64,000 bases of DNA from Flavobacteriaceae bacterium (GCA_947453885.1 CANGIF010000007.1:1-64000), one strand, 5' to 3'; positions 45,552-54,552 are shown, counted from the first letter of the stretch. Translations and numbers: made by a program. The notes: generated by a model not told the origin, from the sequence alone.

Positions 45552-47342
45552 CTAAAAACAATAACTATTTTCGGCAACTAATTTTGAAGTGATTGTTTCT
45601 CTCAATCCTACAATATTAGGCATGTTGGTATATTTTGTAAAACGTCTTAGTCCCATAAGCATCATACGTTGTTCGTCGCCTTCTACAAAGGAAATGATGC
45701 TTTCTTTTCCTCTTGCAGCAACTATATCTACTGCTTTGTATAAGTATAATTTTGCCATTGCAACTTGCTCTTGAACTTTAGCTTCGCCTTCTTTTTTAGC
45801 TAATTTCTCAGTTCTTAAAATGGTACTTTCTGCCATGTAAATTTCAATTAACATATCAGCAGCAGCCATTAACAATTGTTGGTGTGCGTCTAAATCCATT
45901 CCGTATTTCTGAACGGCAGCACCTGCTACCATTAGAAATGCTTTTTTCAATTTGCCTACCATTTCTTTTTCTTCCGAAAATAATTCTGAATAATCTGGAG
46001 TGTCAAATGATGGAATTCCCATTAATTCTTCTTGCACTTTCATTGCTGGTCCAATTAAATCAACGTGACCTTTCATGGCTTTTTTGATTAACATTCCAAC
46101 CGATAACATTCTGTTGATTTCGTTAGTACCTTCATAGATACGAGCAATTCTAGCATCTCTCCACGCGCTTTCCATTGGTGTGTCTTCTGAAAATCCCATT
46201 CCTCCGTAGATTTGGATTCCTTCATCAGCTGCATTTTGAACATCTTCTGAAACGGCAACTTTCAAAATAGAACATTCTATTGCAAATTCTTCAACTCCTT
46301 TTAATTCAGCTTCTTGATGTGAAGTTCCTTCGGCAACTCTTGCATTGATTCTATCTTCGATGGATTTTGCTGCACGATAGGTAGCACTTTCTCCAGCATA
46401 AGCCGAGGTAGCCATTTCTGCTAATTTATATCTGATAGCACCGAAACTTGAAATTGGTGAGTTGAACTGAATTCTTTCATTAGCATAATGTACTGCATTT
46501 GTTGTCACACGTCTTTGTGCGTCCAAACAAGCGGCTGCCAATTTGATACGTCCAACATTTAAAGCATTCATAGCAATTTTGAAACCTTCACCACGACCAG
46601 CTAACATATTTTCTACTGGAACTTTCGTTTCATTAAAGAAAACCTGACGCGTAGAAGAGGCACGAATTCCTAATTTGTGTTCTTCTTCACCCATTGTAAT
46701 TCCATTACTTGGATCATTTTCTACAATGAAACCAGTAATGTTTTTATCGTCTTCAATACGAGCAAAAACTATAAGTAGGGAACAAAATCCTGCATTAGAA
46801 ATCCACATTTTACCTCCTGATATTTTGTAGTGTGTTCCGTCTTCAGAAAGTATGGCTTTGGTCTTTCCTGAATTGGCATCAGAACCTGCTCCTGGTTCTG
46901 TCAAGCAATAAGCTCCAAACCATTCTCCTGAGGCTAATTTAGGTACGTATTTCTGTTTTTGTGCTTCGGTTCCGTATAAAGTAATTGGCATAGTACCAAT
47001 TCCGGTATGCGCTCCAAATGCTGTTGAAAACGAACCAGTAGCACCCGATATGTAATCACATACCAAACATGTATCTACAAATCCCATTCCCATTCCGCCA
47101 TATTCTGCTGGAACTGCTACACTCAAAAAGCCCATTTCACCAGCTTTCTTCATTACCGCTTCTGTGAAAGCATAATCTTTACTTTCAAAACGATTTTTAT
47201 TAGGCCATATTTCTTTATCAACGAATTCTTTTACAGAATCACGCATCATGATTTGCTCTTCCGAGAAATCTTCTGGTGTGAAAACGTCTTCACATTTGGT
47301 TTCTTTAACTAGGAATTGTCCTCCTCTGGTTATATCGCTCAT
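45552..47342 (-). CDS. Acyl-CoA dehydrogenase
   Basis: I start at 47342 (MSDITRGGQFLVKET); the longer frame includes 12 residues inside the upstream palindromic element. The 596-residue length resembles very-long-chain types. It has S-F-S-T-A-F-G-A-H-T-G-I-G, C-L-T-E-P-G-A-G-S-D-A, G-G-K-M-W-I-S-N-A, and Y-E-G-T-N-E-I-N-R-M. It catalyses the first step of beta-oxidation. It is last in the marR-fadB-thiolase-dehydrogenase operon, interrupted by a four-helix-bundle gene. Confidence 0.96.
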   Translation of the reverse strand: MSDITRGGQFLVKETKCEDVFTPEDFSEEQIMMRDSVKEFVDKEIWPNKNRFESKDYAFTEAVMKKAGEMGFLSVAVPAEYGGMGMGFVDTCLVCDYISGATGSFSTAFGAHTGIGTMPITLYGTEAQKQKYVPKLASGEWFGAYCLTEPGAGSDANSGKTKAILSEDGTHYKISGGKMWISNAGFCSLLIVFARIEDDKNITGFIVENDPSNGITMGEEEHKLGIRASSTRQVFFNETKVPVENMLAGRGEGFKIAMNALNVGRIKLAAACLDAQRRVTTNAVHYANERIQFNSPISSFGAIRYKLAEMATSAYAGESATYRAAKSIEDRINARVAEGTSHQEAELKGVEEFAIECSILKVAVSEDVQNAADEGIQIYGGMGFSEDTPMESAWRDARIARIYEGTNEINRMLSVGMLIKKAMKGHVDLIGPAMKVQEELMGIPSFDTPDYSELFSEEKEMVGKLKKAFLMVAGAAVQKYGMDLDAHQQLLMAAADMLIEIYMAESTILRTEKLAKKEGEAKVQEQVAMAKLYLYKAVDIVAARGKESIISFVEGDEQRMMLMGLRRFTKYTNMPNIVGLRETITSKLVAENSYCF

Positions 47343-47387
47343 TTTTTTATTTTTTTTGAGAAAAGAAGAAAGATGCAAGAGAAAAGA
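47343..47387 (-). repeat. Palindromic element copy A, distal arm
   Basis: In transcription order this arm follows the four-helix-bundle stop and reads T-rich with CTCTTGCA and CTTTCTTC, then ends TCAAAAAAAATA just before the dehydrogenase ATG. It can pair with the proximal arm at 47742-47773, putting the 117-codon gene in the loop. Copies B and C share the same ends. Confidence 0.7.
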
Positions 47388-47741
47388 TTAAACGTCCAAT
47401 TTACTGATAAAACCAGTTGTCATTTTTTGGAATTCGATAATCTTATTTTCTATTTCTATCGTTTTTTCGTCGGTTATATATTTATTTTGATTTGCTATTA
47501 ATAATCGTGTTTGTAATTCAAATGATGAACCTAAACTTATATTTAAATAATGTTTAAAGTGTATATTTCCTCTATTTGATCCTTCAGCTATATTTGAAGG
47601 CATTGAAACAGCAGCTCTATTCATTTGACTCACTAAACCATAAACTTCATTCTTTGGAAACTCAAAACATATTTTATGAATATCTGAAGGGATTTCCATT
47701 GAAAACATCCAAATTTTAAGATTTTTAAAGTTATGTTTCAT
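47388..47741 (-). CDS. Four-helix-bundle protein, S23/IVS family
   Basis: This 117-residue protein has F-K-N-L-K-I-W-M-F-S-M-E, F-P-K-N-E-V-Y-G-L-V-S-Q-M-N-R-A-A-V-S-M-P-S-N-I-A-E-G, and F-L-/L-N-I-S-L-G-S-S-F-E-L-Q-T-R-L. These are the marks of the 23S rRNA intervening-sequence protein family, which folds as a four-helix bundle like Avd. It lies inside a fatty-acid operon, flanked by inverted arms of an AAGA-rich palindrome, with its ATG two bases from the proximal arm. Function unproven; nucleic-acid binding is likely. Confidence 0.9.
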   Translation of the reverse strand: MKHNFKNLKIWMFSMEIPSDIHKICFEFPKNEVYGLVSQMNRAAVSMPSNIAEGSNRGNIHFKHYLNISLGSSFELQTRLLIANQNKYITDEKTIEIENKIIEFQKMTTGFISKLDV

Positions 47742-47773
47742 AAGTCTTGCTTCTTGTTTCTTGCCTCTATTTT
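47742..47773 (-). repeat. Palindromic element copy A, proximal arm
   Basis: Directly after the thiolase stop codon TAG the minus strand reads AAAATAGAGGCAAGAAACAA and on to GAAGCAAGACTT, then the four-helix ATG. The same beginning follows the stop codons of the fadB-like gene (copy B) and marR (copy C). Confidence 0.75.
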
Positions 47774-48955
47774 CTATAGCAATTCATATATTCCCGCAGA
47801 ACCTTGACCTGTTCCAACACACATACTAACGATTCCGTATTTTGATTTTCTTAATCGCATTTCGTCAAATAATTGAACTGATAATTTTGCACCAGTACAA
47901 CCCAGTGGATGCCCTAAGGCTATGGCACCTCCATTTACGTTTACGATATCAGGGTTTAAGCTTAATTCTCTTACTACGGCTAATGATTGTGAGGCAAAAG
48001 CTTCGTTTAGTTCGATTAAGTCGATATCGTTTAAGGATAATCCAGCTTGTTTTAAAGCTTTTGGGATGGCTTTTACTGGACCAATTCCCATGATTCTTGG
48101 CTCTACACCAGCAGAAGCAAAGTTTACTAATCGTGCGATAGGAGTGATGCCTAATTCTTTCACGAGTTCTTCACTCATGATTAATACAAATGCGGCACCA
48201 TCACTCATTTGTGATGAGTTTCCAGCAGTAACACTTCCGTCTGCTGCAAATACCGGTTTTAGTTTTCCTAAAGCGGCTAAATTGGTATCTGCTCTCGGAC
48301 CTTCGTCTTTAGTTACGGTATACGATTTGGTTTCTTTTTTGCCATTTTCATTGATGAAAGTTTGCTCAACAGTAATTGGTACGATTTGTTTGTCAAATTT
48401 ACCTTCTGCTTGTGCTTTCAACGCTTTTTGATGCGAGTTAAAAGCAAACTCATCTTGATCTTCACGAGAAACATTGAACTGTTTAGCAACAGCTTCTGCT
48501 GTTAATCCCATTCCCCAATAGTAATCTTCATGACCTTCTTTTGCTACAGCGTAATCTGGTGTTGGTTTGTAACCACCCATTGGAATGAATGACATACTTT
48601 CTGCACCACCAGCAATGATGCAATCAGCCATGCCACTTTGGATTTTAGCAGTGGCCATTCCGATGGTTTCCAATCCAGAGGCGCAGTATCTATTCACCGT
48701 AACACCTGGAACATCGGTAACTTTTAATCCCATTAAGGAAATTAATCGTCCAACATTTAACCCTTGTTCTGCTTCAGGCATGGCGTTTCCAACCATAACA
48801 TCGTCAATTCTTGTTTTATCAAAATCTGGAAATTGTGCCATCATGTGTTCGATGGTTTCTGCTGCTAATTCGTCAGGACGTTTGAAGCGAAAAACTCCTT
48901 TTGGTGCTTTTCCAACTGCTGTACGAAATCCGGATACTATATAGGCTGTTTTCAT
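47774..48955 (-). CDS. Acetyl-CoA C-acyltransferase (thiolase)
   Basis: The 393-residue thiolase has N-R-Y-C-A-S-G-L-E-T with the acylated cysteine, A-G-G-A-E-S-M-S, and C-terminal G-G-A-I-A-L-G-H-P-L-G-C-T-G and S-M-C-V-G-T-G-Q-G. It splits 3-ketoacyl-CoA to acetyl-CoA. It is separated from the fadB-like gene by 93 bp of the palindromic element and from the dehydrogenase by copy A. Confidence 0.97.
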   Translation of the reverse strand: MKTAYIVSGFRTAVGKAPKGVFRFKRPDELAAETIEHMMAQFPDFDKTRIDDVMVGNAMPEAEQGLNVGRLISLMGLKVTDVPGVTVNRYCASGLETIGMATAKIQSGMADCIIAGGAESMSFIPMGGYKPTPDYAVAKEGHEDYYWGMGLTAEAVAKQFNVSREDQDEFAFNSHQKALKAQAEGKFDKQIVPITVEQTFINENGKKETKSYTVTKDEGPRADTNLAALGKLKPVFAADGSVTAGNSSQMSDGAAFVLIMSEELVKELGITPIARLVNFASAGVEPRIMGIGPVKAIPKALKQAGLSLNDIDLIELNEAFASQSLAVVRELSLNPDIVNVNGGAIALGHPLGCTGAKLSVQLFDEMRLRKSKYGIVSMCVGTGQGSAGIYELL

Positions 48956-49048
48956 ATTTTATATTTTTTGAGAGGAAAGAAGCAAGAGATAAGACCGCTT
49001 CGCTGAAAGATTGTTTCTGTCTTTCTTCTTTCTTCTTGTTTCTATTTT
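48956..49048 (-). repeat. Palindromic element copy B
   Basis: This fills the whole gap between the fadB-like and thiolase genes. Left arm 48971-48994 and right arm 49020-49043 pair at 17 of 24 positions. On the minus strand it starts directly at the TAG stop with AAAATAGAAACAAGAAG and ends CTCTTGCTTCTTTCC then TCAAAAAATA before the ATG. The loop is about 25 bases and holds no gene. Confidence 0.8.
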
Positions 49049-51439
49049 CTAATTTCTCAGCGGTTTTCCTTTTGTTAACATAAATTGGATTCGCTCCAAC
49101 GTTTTTCTTTCTGTACAAAGCGATAAAAATGCTTCACGTTCGATATCTAATAAGTATTGTTCACTTACTAATGTTGGTTCTGATAAATCGCCTCCTGCCA
49201 TTACATAAGCTAGTTTGTTGGCAATTTTCAAATCGTGTTCAGAGATGTATTTTCCAGCTACCATTTGGTTGGTTCCTACTAAGAACATTCCTAAGGCTTG
49301 TTTTCCTAATACTTTAATGTCAGTTCTTCTAACCGGTTGTGTGTAGCCTTGATCTGCCATTTGTAAAGCCACTTGTTTGGCAACCGCTATTTGACGGTCT
49401 TTGTTTACTACCACAATATCTTTTCCTTTTTGTAAAATGCCCAAATCGAAAGCTTCATAAGCTGATGTGGCTACTTTTGCCATTCCGATAGTTAGGAAGT
49501 TTTCTTGTAATACATTCAACTCCACATCGTTTTTACGGAATAGGTCAGAAGCTCTTAAAGCCATTTCTTTAGAACCACCACCGCCTGGAATTACACCAAC
49601 TCCAAATTCTACCAAACCAATATAGGTTTCTGCAGCGGCAACAACTCTATCAGCGTGCATACTCATTTCGCAACCACCACCTAAAGTCATTCCATGAGGT
49701 GCCACTATTACTGGAATTGCAGAATAACGAACACGCATCATAGTGTCTTGGAACATTTTGATGGCCATGTTCAATTCGTCGTATTCTTGCTCGACTGCCA
49801 TCATGAAAATCATTCCGATGTTGGCTCCAACAGAGAAATTTGTTCCTTGATTTCCAATGACCAATCCGCGGTATTCTTTTTCTGCTAAATCGATGGCTTT
49901 GTTGATAGCGGTTAACACACCACCACCAATGGTATTCATTTTAGAGTGGAATTCTAAGTTTAAGATACCATCACCTAAATCGAAAACTGTGGCATCTGAG
50001 TTACCCCAAACTTTGTGGCTATCTCTAATGTTATCCAAAATGATAAAGGCATCTTGACCTGGCTTTTCTTCTTGTGATTTGGTTGGAATGTTATAGAAAC
50101 ACGTTTTACCATTTTTAACGGTATAAAAAGACGTATTTCCTGAAGCTAGCATATCCGTAACCCAGGATGCTGGTTTATAACCTTCAGTTTCCATCATGGC
50201 GATTGTTTTTTCAACACCTATGGCATCCCAGATTTCAAACGGACCAGTTTCCCAACCGAAACCGGCTTTCATAGCATCATCAATTTTGTAGAATTCGTCA
50301 GTGATTTCAGGAACTCTATTCGAGCAGTAGGCAAACATTGCCGAGAAGTTCTTTCTGTAAAAATCGCCTGCTTTATCTTTTCCTTTTACTAAAACTTTGA
50401 ATCTATCGATTGGCTTATCAATGGTTTTGGTTAATTCCAATGTAGCAAACGATGCTTTTTTAGCCGCTCTGTATTCTAATGTAATTAAATCTAAAGATAA
50501 GATTTCTTTGCCTTCTTTTTTGTAAAAACCTTGTCCGGTTTTGCTTCCCAACCATTTGTTTTCCATCATTTTGTTGATGAAATCGGGTAGTTTGAACAAT
50601 TTGTGCGCTTCGTCATTTGGACAGCCTTCATATAATCCGTTGGCCACATGAACCAAAGTATCCAATCCAACTACATCTACTGTTCTGAAAGTGGCTGATT
50701 TTGGGCGACCGATTACAGGTCCTGTTAGTTTGTCTATTTCTTCAATGGTCAATCCCATTTCTTTTACCAAATGGAACAAACTCTGAATTCCGAAAATACC
50801 AATACGATTTCCGATGAATGCTGGAGTATCTTTGGCTACGACCGAAGTTTTTCCTAAATATTGCGAACCGTAATTCGTCAAGAATTCTAATACTTCAGTT
50901 GACGTTTTTGGTCCTGGTATGATTTCGAATAACTTCAAATAACGTGCAGGGTTGAAGAAGTGCGTGCCACAGAAGTGTGCTTGAAAATCTTCGCTACGGC
51001 CTTCGTTCATGAACTTAATCGGAATTCCCGAAGTATTTGATGTCACTAATGTGCCTGGTTTACGGAATTTGTCGATTTGTTCGAATACCAATTTCTTGAT
51101 GTCCAAACGTTCTACGACTACTTCAATAATCCAATCGCATGTAGCAATTTTGGACATATCGTCTGTAGTATTCCCAGTGGTGATTCTGGTAGCGAACTTC
51201 TGACTGTAAATAGGCGATGGGTTTGATTTTAAAGCATTCGCCAAATGGTCGTTTACCACGCGATTGCGAACTACTTTACTTTCTAAAGTCAGTCCTTTTT
51301 TCTCTTCAGCTTCGGTTAGTGCATTTGGAACGATGTCTAAAAGCAACACTTCCACACCAATGTTTGCAAAATGGCATGCAATTCCAGAACCCATGATTCC
51401 AGAACCTACTACTGCCACTTTTTTGATTATTCGTTTCAT
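49049..51439 (-). CDS. 3-hydroxyacyl-CoA dehydrogenase / enoyl-CoA hydratase
   Basis: This 796-residue fusion begins with a dehydrogenase (V-A-V-V-G-S-G-I-M-G-S-G-I-A, later F-I-G-N-R-I-G and F-G-W-E-T-G-P-F) in residues about 1-450, followed by a crotonase fold (F-S-V-G-A-N-I-G-M, H-G-M-T-L-G-G-G-C-E-M-S-M-H-A-D-R, E-F-G-V-G-V-I-P-G-G-G-G). The domain order is opposite to E. coli FadB, and matches other Bacteroidota. It does the hydration and oxidation steps. Confidence 0.96.
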   Translation of the reverse strand: MKRIIKKVAVVGSGIMGSGIACHFANIGVEVLLLDIVPNALTEAEEKKGLTLESKVVRNRVVNDHLANALKSNPSPIYSQKFATRITTGNTTDDMSKIATCDWIIEVVVERLDIKKLVFEQIDKFRKPGTLVTSNTSGIPIKFMNEGRSEDFQAHFCGTHFFNPARYLKLFEIIPGPKTSTEVLEFLTNYGSQYLGKTSVVAKDTPAFIGNRIGIFGIQSLFHLVKEMGLTIEEIDKLTGPVIGRPKSATFRTVDVVGLDTLVHVANGLYEGCPNDEAHKLFKLPDFINKMMENKWLGSKTGQGFYKKEGKEILSLDLITLEYRAAKKASFATLELTKTIDKPIDRFKVLVKGKDKAGDFYRKNFSAMFAYCSNRVPEITDEFYKIDDAMKAGFGWETGPFEIWDAIGVEKTIAMMETEGYKPASWVTDMLASGNTSFYTVKNGKTCFYNIPTKSQEEKPGQDAFIILDNIRDSHKVWGNSDATVFDLGDGILNLEFHSKMNTIGGGVLTAINKAIDLAEKEYRGLVIGNQGTNFSVGANIGMIFMMAVEQEYDELNMAIKMFQDTMMRVRYSAIPVIVAPHGMTLGGGCEMSMHADRVVAAAETYIGLVEFGVGVIPGGGGSKEMALRASDLFRKNDVELNVLQENFLTIGMAKVATSAYEAFDLGILQKGKDIVVVNKDRQIAVAKQVALQMADQGYTQPVRRTDIKVLGKQALGMFLVGTNQMVAGKYISEHDLKIANKLAYVMAGGDLSEPTLVSEQYLLDIEREAFLSLCTERKTLERIQFMLTKGKPLRN

Positions 51440-51532
51440 TTATTTGTTATTTTTTGAAGCAAGAACCAAGATACAAGAGCCAAGACTTTTTTGCAAATGG
51501 TTTTCTTTCTTCTTGTTTCTTTCCTCTATTTT
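51440..51532 (-). repeat. Palindromic element copy C
   Basis: This fills the 93-bp gap between marR and the fadB-like gene, the same length as copy B. Right arm 51505-51534 (minus: AAAATAGAGGAAAGAAACAA onward from the TAG stop) pairs with left arm 51456-51486, with a loop near TTTTTTGCAAATGG. The end TCAAAAAATA before the ATG is shared with copies A and B. Confidence 0.8.
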
Positions 51533-51964
51533 CTAAAATATTTTTTTTTCTGTTATCAAATCATTAATTATTTCGGCAACTTCCATAAAGTGATTGAGTT
51601 TTTCTTCAGAAATGTTTTTCTTGACACTTTCGTTAAATTTTAAAACCGTTTCTTTCGATTGGGCGCGCATTTCTTTGCCTAAATCGGTTAAAGATATTAG
51701 AACGCCACGACCATCTTCAGGGTTTTTCTTTCGGGTAATTAATCCTTTTTCTTCTAAAGTTTTTAAGGTTCGAGTTAACGAAGTGGGTTCCATTCCCATT
51801 CGGTTACTGATGTAGGTTGAAGGCGTGCCATCTTCTTTGTCAATGCTTAATAAGGCAAATCCGATGGCCATTGAACCATCAAATTTCGAGGCTTCATCGT
51901 TGTACATTCTGGAAACGGCTTGCCAGGTTGCACGAAGGATATAGTCAATAGTTTTATCTTTCAT
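51533..51964 (-). CDS. MarR-family repressor of the beta-oxidation operon
   Basis: The 143-residue protein has Y-I-L-R-A-T-W-Q-A-V-S, S-T-Y-I-S-N-R-M-G-M-E-P-T-S-L-T-R-T-L-K-T-L-E-E-K-G-L-I-T-R, and wing D-G-R-G-V-L-I-S-L-T. It heads the operon, and a 24-bp palindrome overlies its promoter. An acyl-CoA or fatty acid is the likely inducer; this is inferred from the target genes. A role other than operon control is possible. Confidence 0.94.
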   Translation of the reverse strand: MKDKTIDYILRATWQAVSRMYNDEASKFDGSMAIGFALLSIDKEDGTPSTYISNRMGMEPTSLTRTLKTLEEKGLITRKKNPEDGRGVLISLTDLGKEMRAQSKETVLKFNESVKKNISEEKLNHFMEVAEIINDLITEKKIF

Positions 51965-52005
51965 ATTAGATGAATCGAAATGCGATATCGATTTAGTTTC
52001 TGTAT

Positions 52006-52013
52006 CAAAGATA
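52006..52013 (-). promoter_or_regulatory. -7 box of the marR-fad operon
   Basis: Minus-strand TATCTTTG matches TAnnTTTG. It lies eight bases from the 24-bp palindrome, which occupies the spacer and -33 position. This arrangement fits repression of the promoter. Confidence 0.5.
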
Positions 52014-52020
52014 AATAAAA

Positions 52021-52044
52021 AAATACTATGCGCGCATAGTATTT
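52021..52044. promoter_or_regulatory. MarR operator, perfect 24-bp palindrome
   Basis: The half-site AAATACTATGCG is mirrored exactly with no spacer. At 24 bp it far exceeds chance and fits a MarR dimer site. It lies just upstream of the -7 box of marR. Confidence 0.75.
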
Positions 52045-52049
52045 GTGTT

Positions 52050-52073
52050 AAATTTTATGCACGCATAGTATTT
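52050..52073. promoter_or_regulatory. Second MarR operator, one good half-site
   Basis: CGCATAGTATTT at 52062-52073 is identical to the right half of the first palindrome; the left half (TTTTATGCA) is degenerate. The centres are about 29 bp apart, close to three helical turns, so two dimers could bind on one face. Confidence 0.6.
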
Positions 52074-52327
52074 TTTAAATATTTTACGTTCTTCTACTTC
52101 AAATTTAGATCAAAATTATAGGTTTAATTTATTGAAAAAGAAAATGTAAAGTGAAATCAAAAAATAATTTGAAATTGGATATATTTGATTTTGAAACACG
52201 AATATTGGTTTATAATAAAGTTGAAAAATCAACTTCACTTTTGACATAAATTCTAAAAAATATCTGTGATAAGTTGGATTTTATTTTTTTTAAACAGGAA
52301 GAATTGTCATAAAAAATAAGGGTTTAA

Positions 52328-53554
52328 TTACAGCTCATAAATTAGTAAACCACTTCTAAATTTAGGTTCAATATAAGTACTTTTAGGTGGCATTATCAAA
52401 TCATGATCTGCAACTGCTTTTATTTCATTTATATCTGATGGGAATAACATAAAGCCAACTTCAAATTCACCTTCATCTATAACTTCTTTAATAGTCAAAA
52501 TAGATTCTTTTCCAGGAATATAATCAATTCGTTCATCATTTCTTAAATCTTCAATGCCTAATAAGGGTAATAAAACTTTGTCATAAAGAATTTGAGCATC
52601 TAAATTAGTCAATATAGAATTTAATTTTGTTTCATTCAAATCATGCTTATAAAAAAGAGCATAAAAATTACCTGCTAAGTACATTCCAAATTCAAATTTA
52701 TTTTCAGGTTTCCAAAGTTCTTGACCTTTCGGTTTAATAATAAAATACTCTGATAATTTAGAAATAAAATCATCTTTAGTAAAGCCATTTAAATCTCTTA
52801 CAATTCTATTAAATTCATATATCTTGATTGAACTTTCAGCTATAAGAAAACTCATAAAATAATTTAAATTCTCATTTTTGGATTCCTTATATTCATCGTA
52901 TAATAATTCTGCGGAAGCAGATCTATGATGACCATCAGCTATATAAACTTCAGTAATAGAATCAAATTTACTTTCTAGCCATTGTATTTCATTTTCGTTA
53001 TCTATAACCCAAAGTGTATGCTTTTCTTTGTTGGTTGTTGTGAAATGATAAGTTGGATTTGTTTTTTTTATTTCAGCAATCCATGAATTAATTGCTAAAT
53101 CATCTGGATATGTTATTAAAACTGGTTCTGTGTTAAATTCGGTTTGATGTAAATAATCTTTAAATAATTCTACTCTATACTGTAGAGTGTCTTCGTGTTT
53201 TTTAATAATGTTTTGTTTGTAATCTTCAATTGCTGTTCCTGCAACTATGCCTGAATATGTTGAATTCTTTGTTTGAATTTCATATAAATAAAAGGCATTT
53301 TTTTGCTCCTTAATAAAAATATTTTCGGCTTTAAAATCATGGTATTTTAAAGAAACTCCTTTAAATCTTTTATCAAGTGTTATCTTTTGTGAGTGAACAT
53401 AAGCAGGGTTAATAACATGTAAAAATGAATAAGGATTGAAGTTTAACCATGCTGCTAATTCAGATGTGCTATAATCATCATAAGATCTACAGGTAACTAA
53501 AGCTACTTTATCAATACTTGGTCGAACTGCTCTAAAAGGAATAATTTTAGCCAT
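52328..53554 (-). CDS. DUF1015 family protein
   Basis: The 408-residue protein begins I-I-P-F-R-A-V-R-P and has Y-I-A-D-G-H-H-R-S-A-S-A and a C-terminal S-D-I-N-E-I-K-A-V-A-D-H-D-L-I-M-P-P-K-S-T. These are typical DUF1015 marks, a group that includes the archaeal serine kinase SerK. The function here is not shown. It follows the hbd terminator, so readthrough or a separate promoter is required. Confidence 0.9.
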   Translation of the reverse strand: MAKIIPFRAVRPSIDKVALVTCRSYDDYSTSELAAWLNFNPYSFLHVINPAYVHSQKITLDKRFKGVSLKYHDFKAENIFIKEQKNAFYLYEIQTKNSTYSGIVAGTAIEDYKQNIIKKHEDTLQYRVELFKDYLHQTEFNTEPVLITYPDDLAINSWIAEIKKTNPTYHFTTTNKEKHTLWVIDNENEIQWLESKFDSITEVYIADGHHRSASAELLYDEYKESKNENLNYFMSFLIAESSIKIYEFNRIVRDLNGFTKDDFISKLSEYFIIKPKGQELWKPENKFEFGMYLAGNFYALFYKHDLNETKLNSILTNLDAQILYDKVLLPLLGIEDLRNDERIDYIPGKESILTIKEVIDEGEFEVGFMLFPSDINEIKAVADHDLIMPPKSTYIEPKFRSGLLIYEL

Positions 53555-53570
53555 TATTTATGTGAAATAA

Positions 53571-53611
53571 AAAAGTGATTAGTAAAGCATTAAAATACAC
53601 TAATCACTTTT
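53571..53611 (-). terminator. Terminator after 3-hydroxybutyryl-CoA dehydrogenase
   Basis: A 13-bp perfect stem (AAAAGTGATTAGT at 53571-53583, complement at 53599-53611) with a 15-base loop lies 12 bp after the minus-strand stop at 53623. Confidence 0.75.
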
Positions 53612-53622
53612 ATTTTATATGT

Positions 53623-54513
53623 TTACTTACTAAATTGTATTGAAACTTTTTCTGCTTTTTTGCTTGTTGAATAATCATAAAAACCTTCTCCCGACTTAAC
53701 GCCTAGTTTTCCCGCCATGACCATGTTAACTAAAAGGGGGCATGGAGCATATTTTGGATTTTTAAACCCATCATACATTACATTTAAAATTGAAAGGCAA
53801 ACGTCTAATCCTATAAAATCTGCAAGTTGCAATGGCCCCATTGGATGTGCCATACCCAATTTCATTACTGTATCAATTTCATATACTCCCGCTACACCAT
53901 TATACAATGCTTCTATTGCTTCATTTATCATTGGAAGTAAAATTCTATTTGCTACAAATCCTGGATAATCTTTAACTTCAGTTGGGGTTTTACCTAATTT
54001 AATTGATAAATCCATAATAGTTTTCGTTACTTCGTCAGAAGTAGAATAGCCACGAATTATTTCTACTAATTTCATTATTGGAACTGGATTCATAAAATGC
54101 ATTCCAATAACTCGCTCTGGATGTTCAACATGAGAAGCAATTTGGGTAATAGAAATTGATGATGTATTAGTTGCTAAAATTACGTTGTGATCACATAGTT
54201 CACTTAATTGTTTAAAAATATTGAATTTTAATTCTACATTTTCAGTTGCTGCTTCAACAACTAAATCGCAACCTGCCAATCCATCTTTTAAATCTGTATA
54301 TGAAATAATATTTGAAATAGTATTTTGTTTCGTTTCTTCACTTAATGTTCCTTTTGCAATCATTCTATCAAGATTAGAGACAATGTTATTTATTGCTCTT
54401 TCGATATTTTGATCATTTTTATCGATTAATTTTACGGTAAAACCACTTTGTGCAAAAGTGTGAGCAATTCCATTTCCCATGGTTCCAGCACCTATTACTG
54501 CAATTGTTTTCAT
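53623..54513 (-). CDS. 3-hydroxybutyryl-CoA dehydrogenase
   Basis: The 296-residue protein has the NAD site I-A-V-I-G-A-G-T-M-G-N-G-I-A-H, then H-F-M-N-P-V-P-I-M-K-L-V-E and G-M-A-H-P-M-G-P-L-Q-L-A-D-F-I-G-L-D. It is the short single-domain type. It works in short-chain fatty acid or acetoacetyl-CoA metabolism and complements the fusion enzyme at 49 kb. It follows the Gfo/Idh gene by 39 bp. Confidence 0.96.
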   Translation of the reverse strand: MKTIAVIGAGTMGNGIAHTFAQSGFTVKLIDKNDQNIERAINNIVSNLDRMIAKGTLSEETKQNTISNIISYTDLKDGLAGCDLVVEAATENVELKFNIFKQLSELCDHNVILATNTSSISITQIASHVEHPERVIGMHFMNPVPIMKLVEIIRGYSTSDEVTKTIMDLSIKLGKTPTEVKDYPGFVANRILLPMINEAIEALYNGVAGVYEIDTVMKLGMAHPMGPLQLADFIGLDVCLSILNVMYDGFKNPKYAPCPLLVNMVMAGKLGVKSGEGFYDYSTSKKAEKVSIQFSK

Positions 54514-54552
54514 ATATACTTATTTTATAATTTATGATGTTTCTAATTTTTC

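Noticed and set aside
47922..48944. Long plus-strand ORFs opposite the thiolase gene
   Set aside because: They are antisense to a full thiolase with all catalytic motifs and have no family signature.
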